From: Kuschelorhynchus macadamiae
Taxonomy: Eukaryota; Arthropoda; Insecta; Coleoptera; Curculionidae
Reading direction: 5' to 3'
NCBI GenBank assembly: GCA_030620095.1
Contig: JAUTXW010001609.1
Location: forward strand, 1 to 64,000
DNA length: 64,000 nt
The position numbers and the translations under genes were made by a program. Positions 63,001 through 64,000 of the stretch are shown here, in pieces. Each line of letters starts with the position of its first letter. Position 1 is the first letter of the stretch. The notes under the pieces were generated by a model, which was not told where the DNA came from, did no database searches, and worked only from the letters and a program-made list of their open reading frames with translations.

Positions 63001-64000
63001 TGTTAGTTTGTCTTGGAATCATCCTGAGGCTGGTAAGTTGCCTGTGAGCAGTGGAGCAATTAGCGTCATTAAGAGTTTGTACTATTGGCAATACTTAATG
63101 CAAGTCGATACCCAATATGCCTCTCAACTTTTCACATGACTACTTGCCAGTGTGTATTTAGAGATCTGGGGGTCTGAAATTTAATAATCCTTTGGACCTC
63201 TTATATATTTAAGTAACGTTTTGGTTTTTATCTTGCTATACGAGAGATTGTTAGGTCCTATTTTAATTTTTTTTCACAACTGTTTAAAAAATGATAAAAT
63301 AACTTTAGGACCAAAAGGGCCCTTCTTTATTTAAGATGTTACAGCCTAATGATAGAAATTCCTTAAAACCTAGTAAATAGTTTTAAGTCTTTCTTAAAGC
63401 ATATAAACAGAATAGAAATTCTAAAAAAAAAAACAAAATGTCACTTTAATAAGTTAAGAAGTAGCTAAAAGAAAAAAAGTTATATTTGGAATTGTGTAAG
63501 ATATCTAAAATCAAACAAATGCGAGTTTTATCATAAAAAAAATCGTAAAATAGTTTGGAATTGAAATAAAAGACACGCAACAAAAAATCCATATTTTTAC
63601 TAATAAGTAACATCTAAATATTAACTAGAACGTTTGTTGTGGTCGTCTTCTTTGTTATATGTCAAGCAGTTCGTAAAATAAGTGAAATTTGTTCTTTATA
63701 AAATGTTGTAATAATAATGGATTACTTACGTTTCGTGATGTGTCAAAAGAAATAAGAGTTTTTATTGTAAAATATACGTGTCCTGTTTTAGCTTTTAGGA
63801 TGAACTTTTTGATAAAGTCAAGGGTGTCCCTGCCGAAAAGTCAAAACATTTTTTTTAATTGACAATATATGTGACATATATTGGTTCTTGGGTCTTTAAT
63901 CAACATATGGAGTATTCGCTTATTCAGTTTTGAATAATTTTTTCATAGCGTTTTGTTCAACGTTATATAGATTGTCCCAGTTTCTCATGCTACTGCGAAA
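60020..64000. other. AT-rich spacer without recognised features
   Basis: No ORF with a recognised domain (61670-61921 minus has none), no RNA gene and no repeat that I could define. This is the quietest part of the window. Confidence 0.4.

Overview
The window is a stretch of A+T-rich animal nuclear DNA made almost entirely of decayed transposable elements. I see no convincing host gene. The mix (R2-superfamily, CR1/Jockey-like and RTE-like LINEs, a Penelope-like element, a DIRS-like tyrosine-recombinase retroelement, a Helitron, Tc1/mariner-type transposase remnants, many short inverted-repeat elements and very long TA microsatellites) fits a large, repeat-rich insect genome. A short TTAGG run also fits an insect. 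Beetle or hemipteran is a guess from element style. All clade names rest on recognised protein motifs, not on searches.

Layout. 1-781 is a near-perfect palindrome. 1.1-13 kb is a mosaic of non-coding element families. One family starts with TTACTTCCCTCG and carries internal ~130-bp repeats full of ATGGCG words. The other is a ~1.3-kb ACAGGGTG-bearing unit present in tandem and once inverted. A dead IS630/mariner-type transposase lies at 7.57-8.34 kb. 12.77-13.35 kb is a 584-bp inverted-repeat element and 13.87-15.46 kb a Helitron with helicase remnant and intact 3' end. 16.9-18.0 kb is a Penelope-like reverse transcriptase plus GIY-YIG fragment. 19.63-19.71 kb resembles the 5S rRNA internal promoter. 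22.5-23.2 kb is a LINE RNase H tail next to TTAGG repeats. 24.4-26.5 kb is a Tc1-like remnant interrupted by a CR1/Jockey-like LINE.

26.66-28.03 kb is dominated by TA tracts that split pieces of a short non-coding repeat. One piece folds as a type I hammerhead ribozyme, and a second copy of this repeat at 38.69 kb starts exactly at the predicted cleavage site. 28.04-29.44 kb is a long-arm inverted-repeat element. 29.7-38.3 kb holds three fragments of R2-superfamily LINEs and TATCGATA-rich sequence. 41.7-42.95 kb has two more LINE tails. 47.7-51.2 kb is a nearly complete LINE with ORF1 tail and ORF2 (endonuclease plus RT), broken by three frameshifts. 54.06-58.63 kb is a DIRS-like element with inverted terminal repeats, Gag-like ORFs, RT/RNase H and tyrosine recombinase. 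The last 5 kb is AT-rich sequence with one dispersed repeat pair.

None of the coding remnants looks functional: each has stops, frameshifts, deletions or 5' truncation. The most interesting signal is the hammerhead-bearing repeat and its TA-tract setting.
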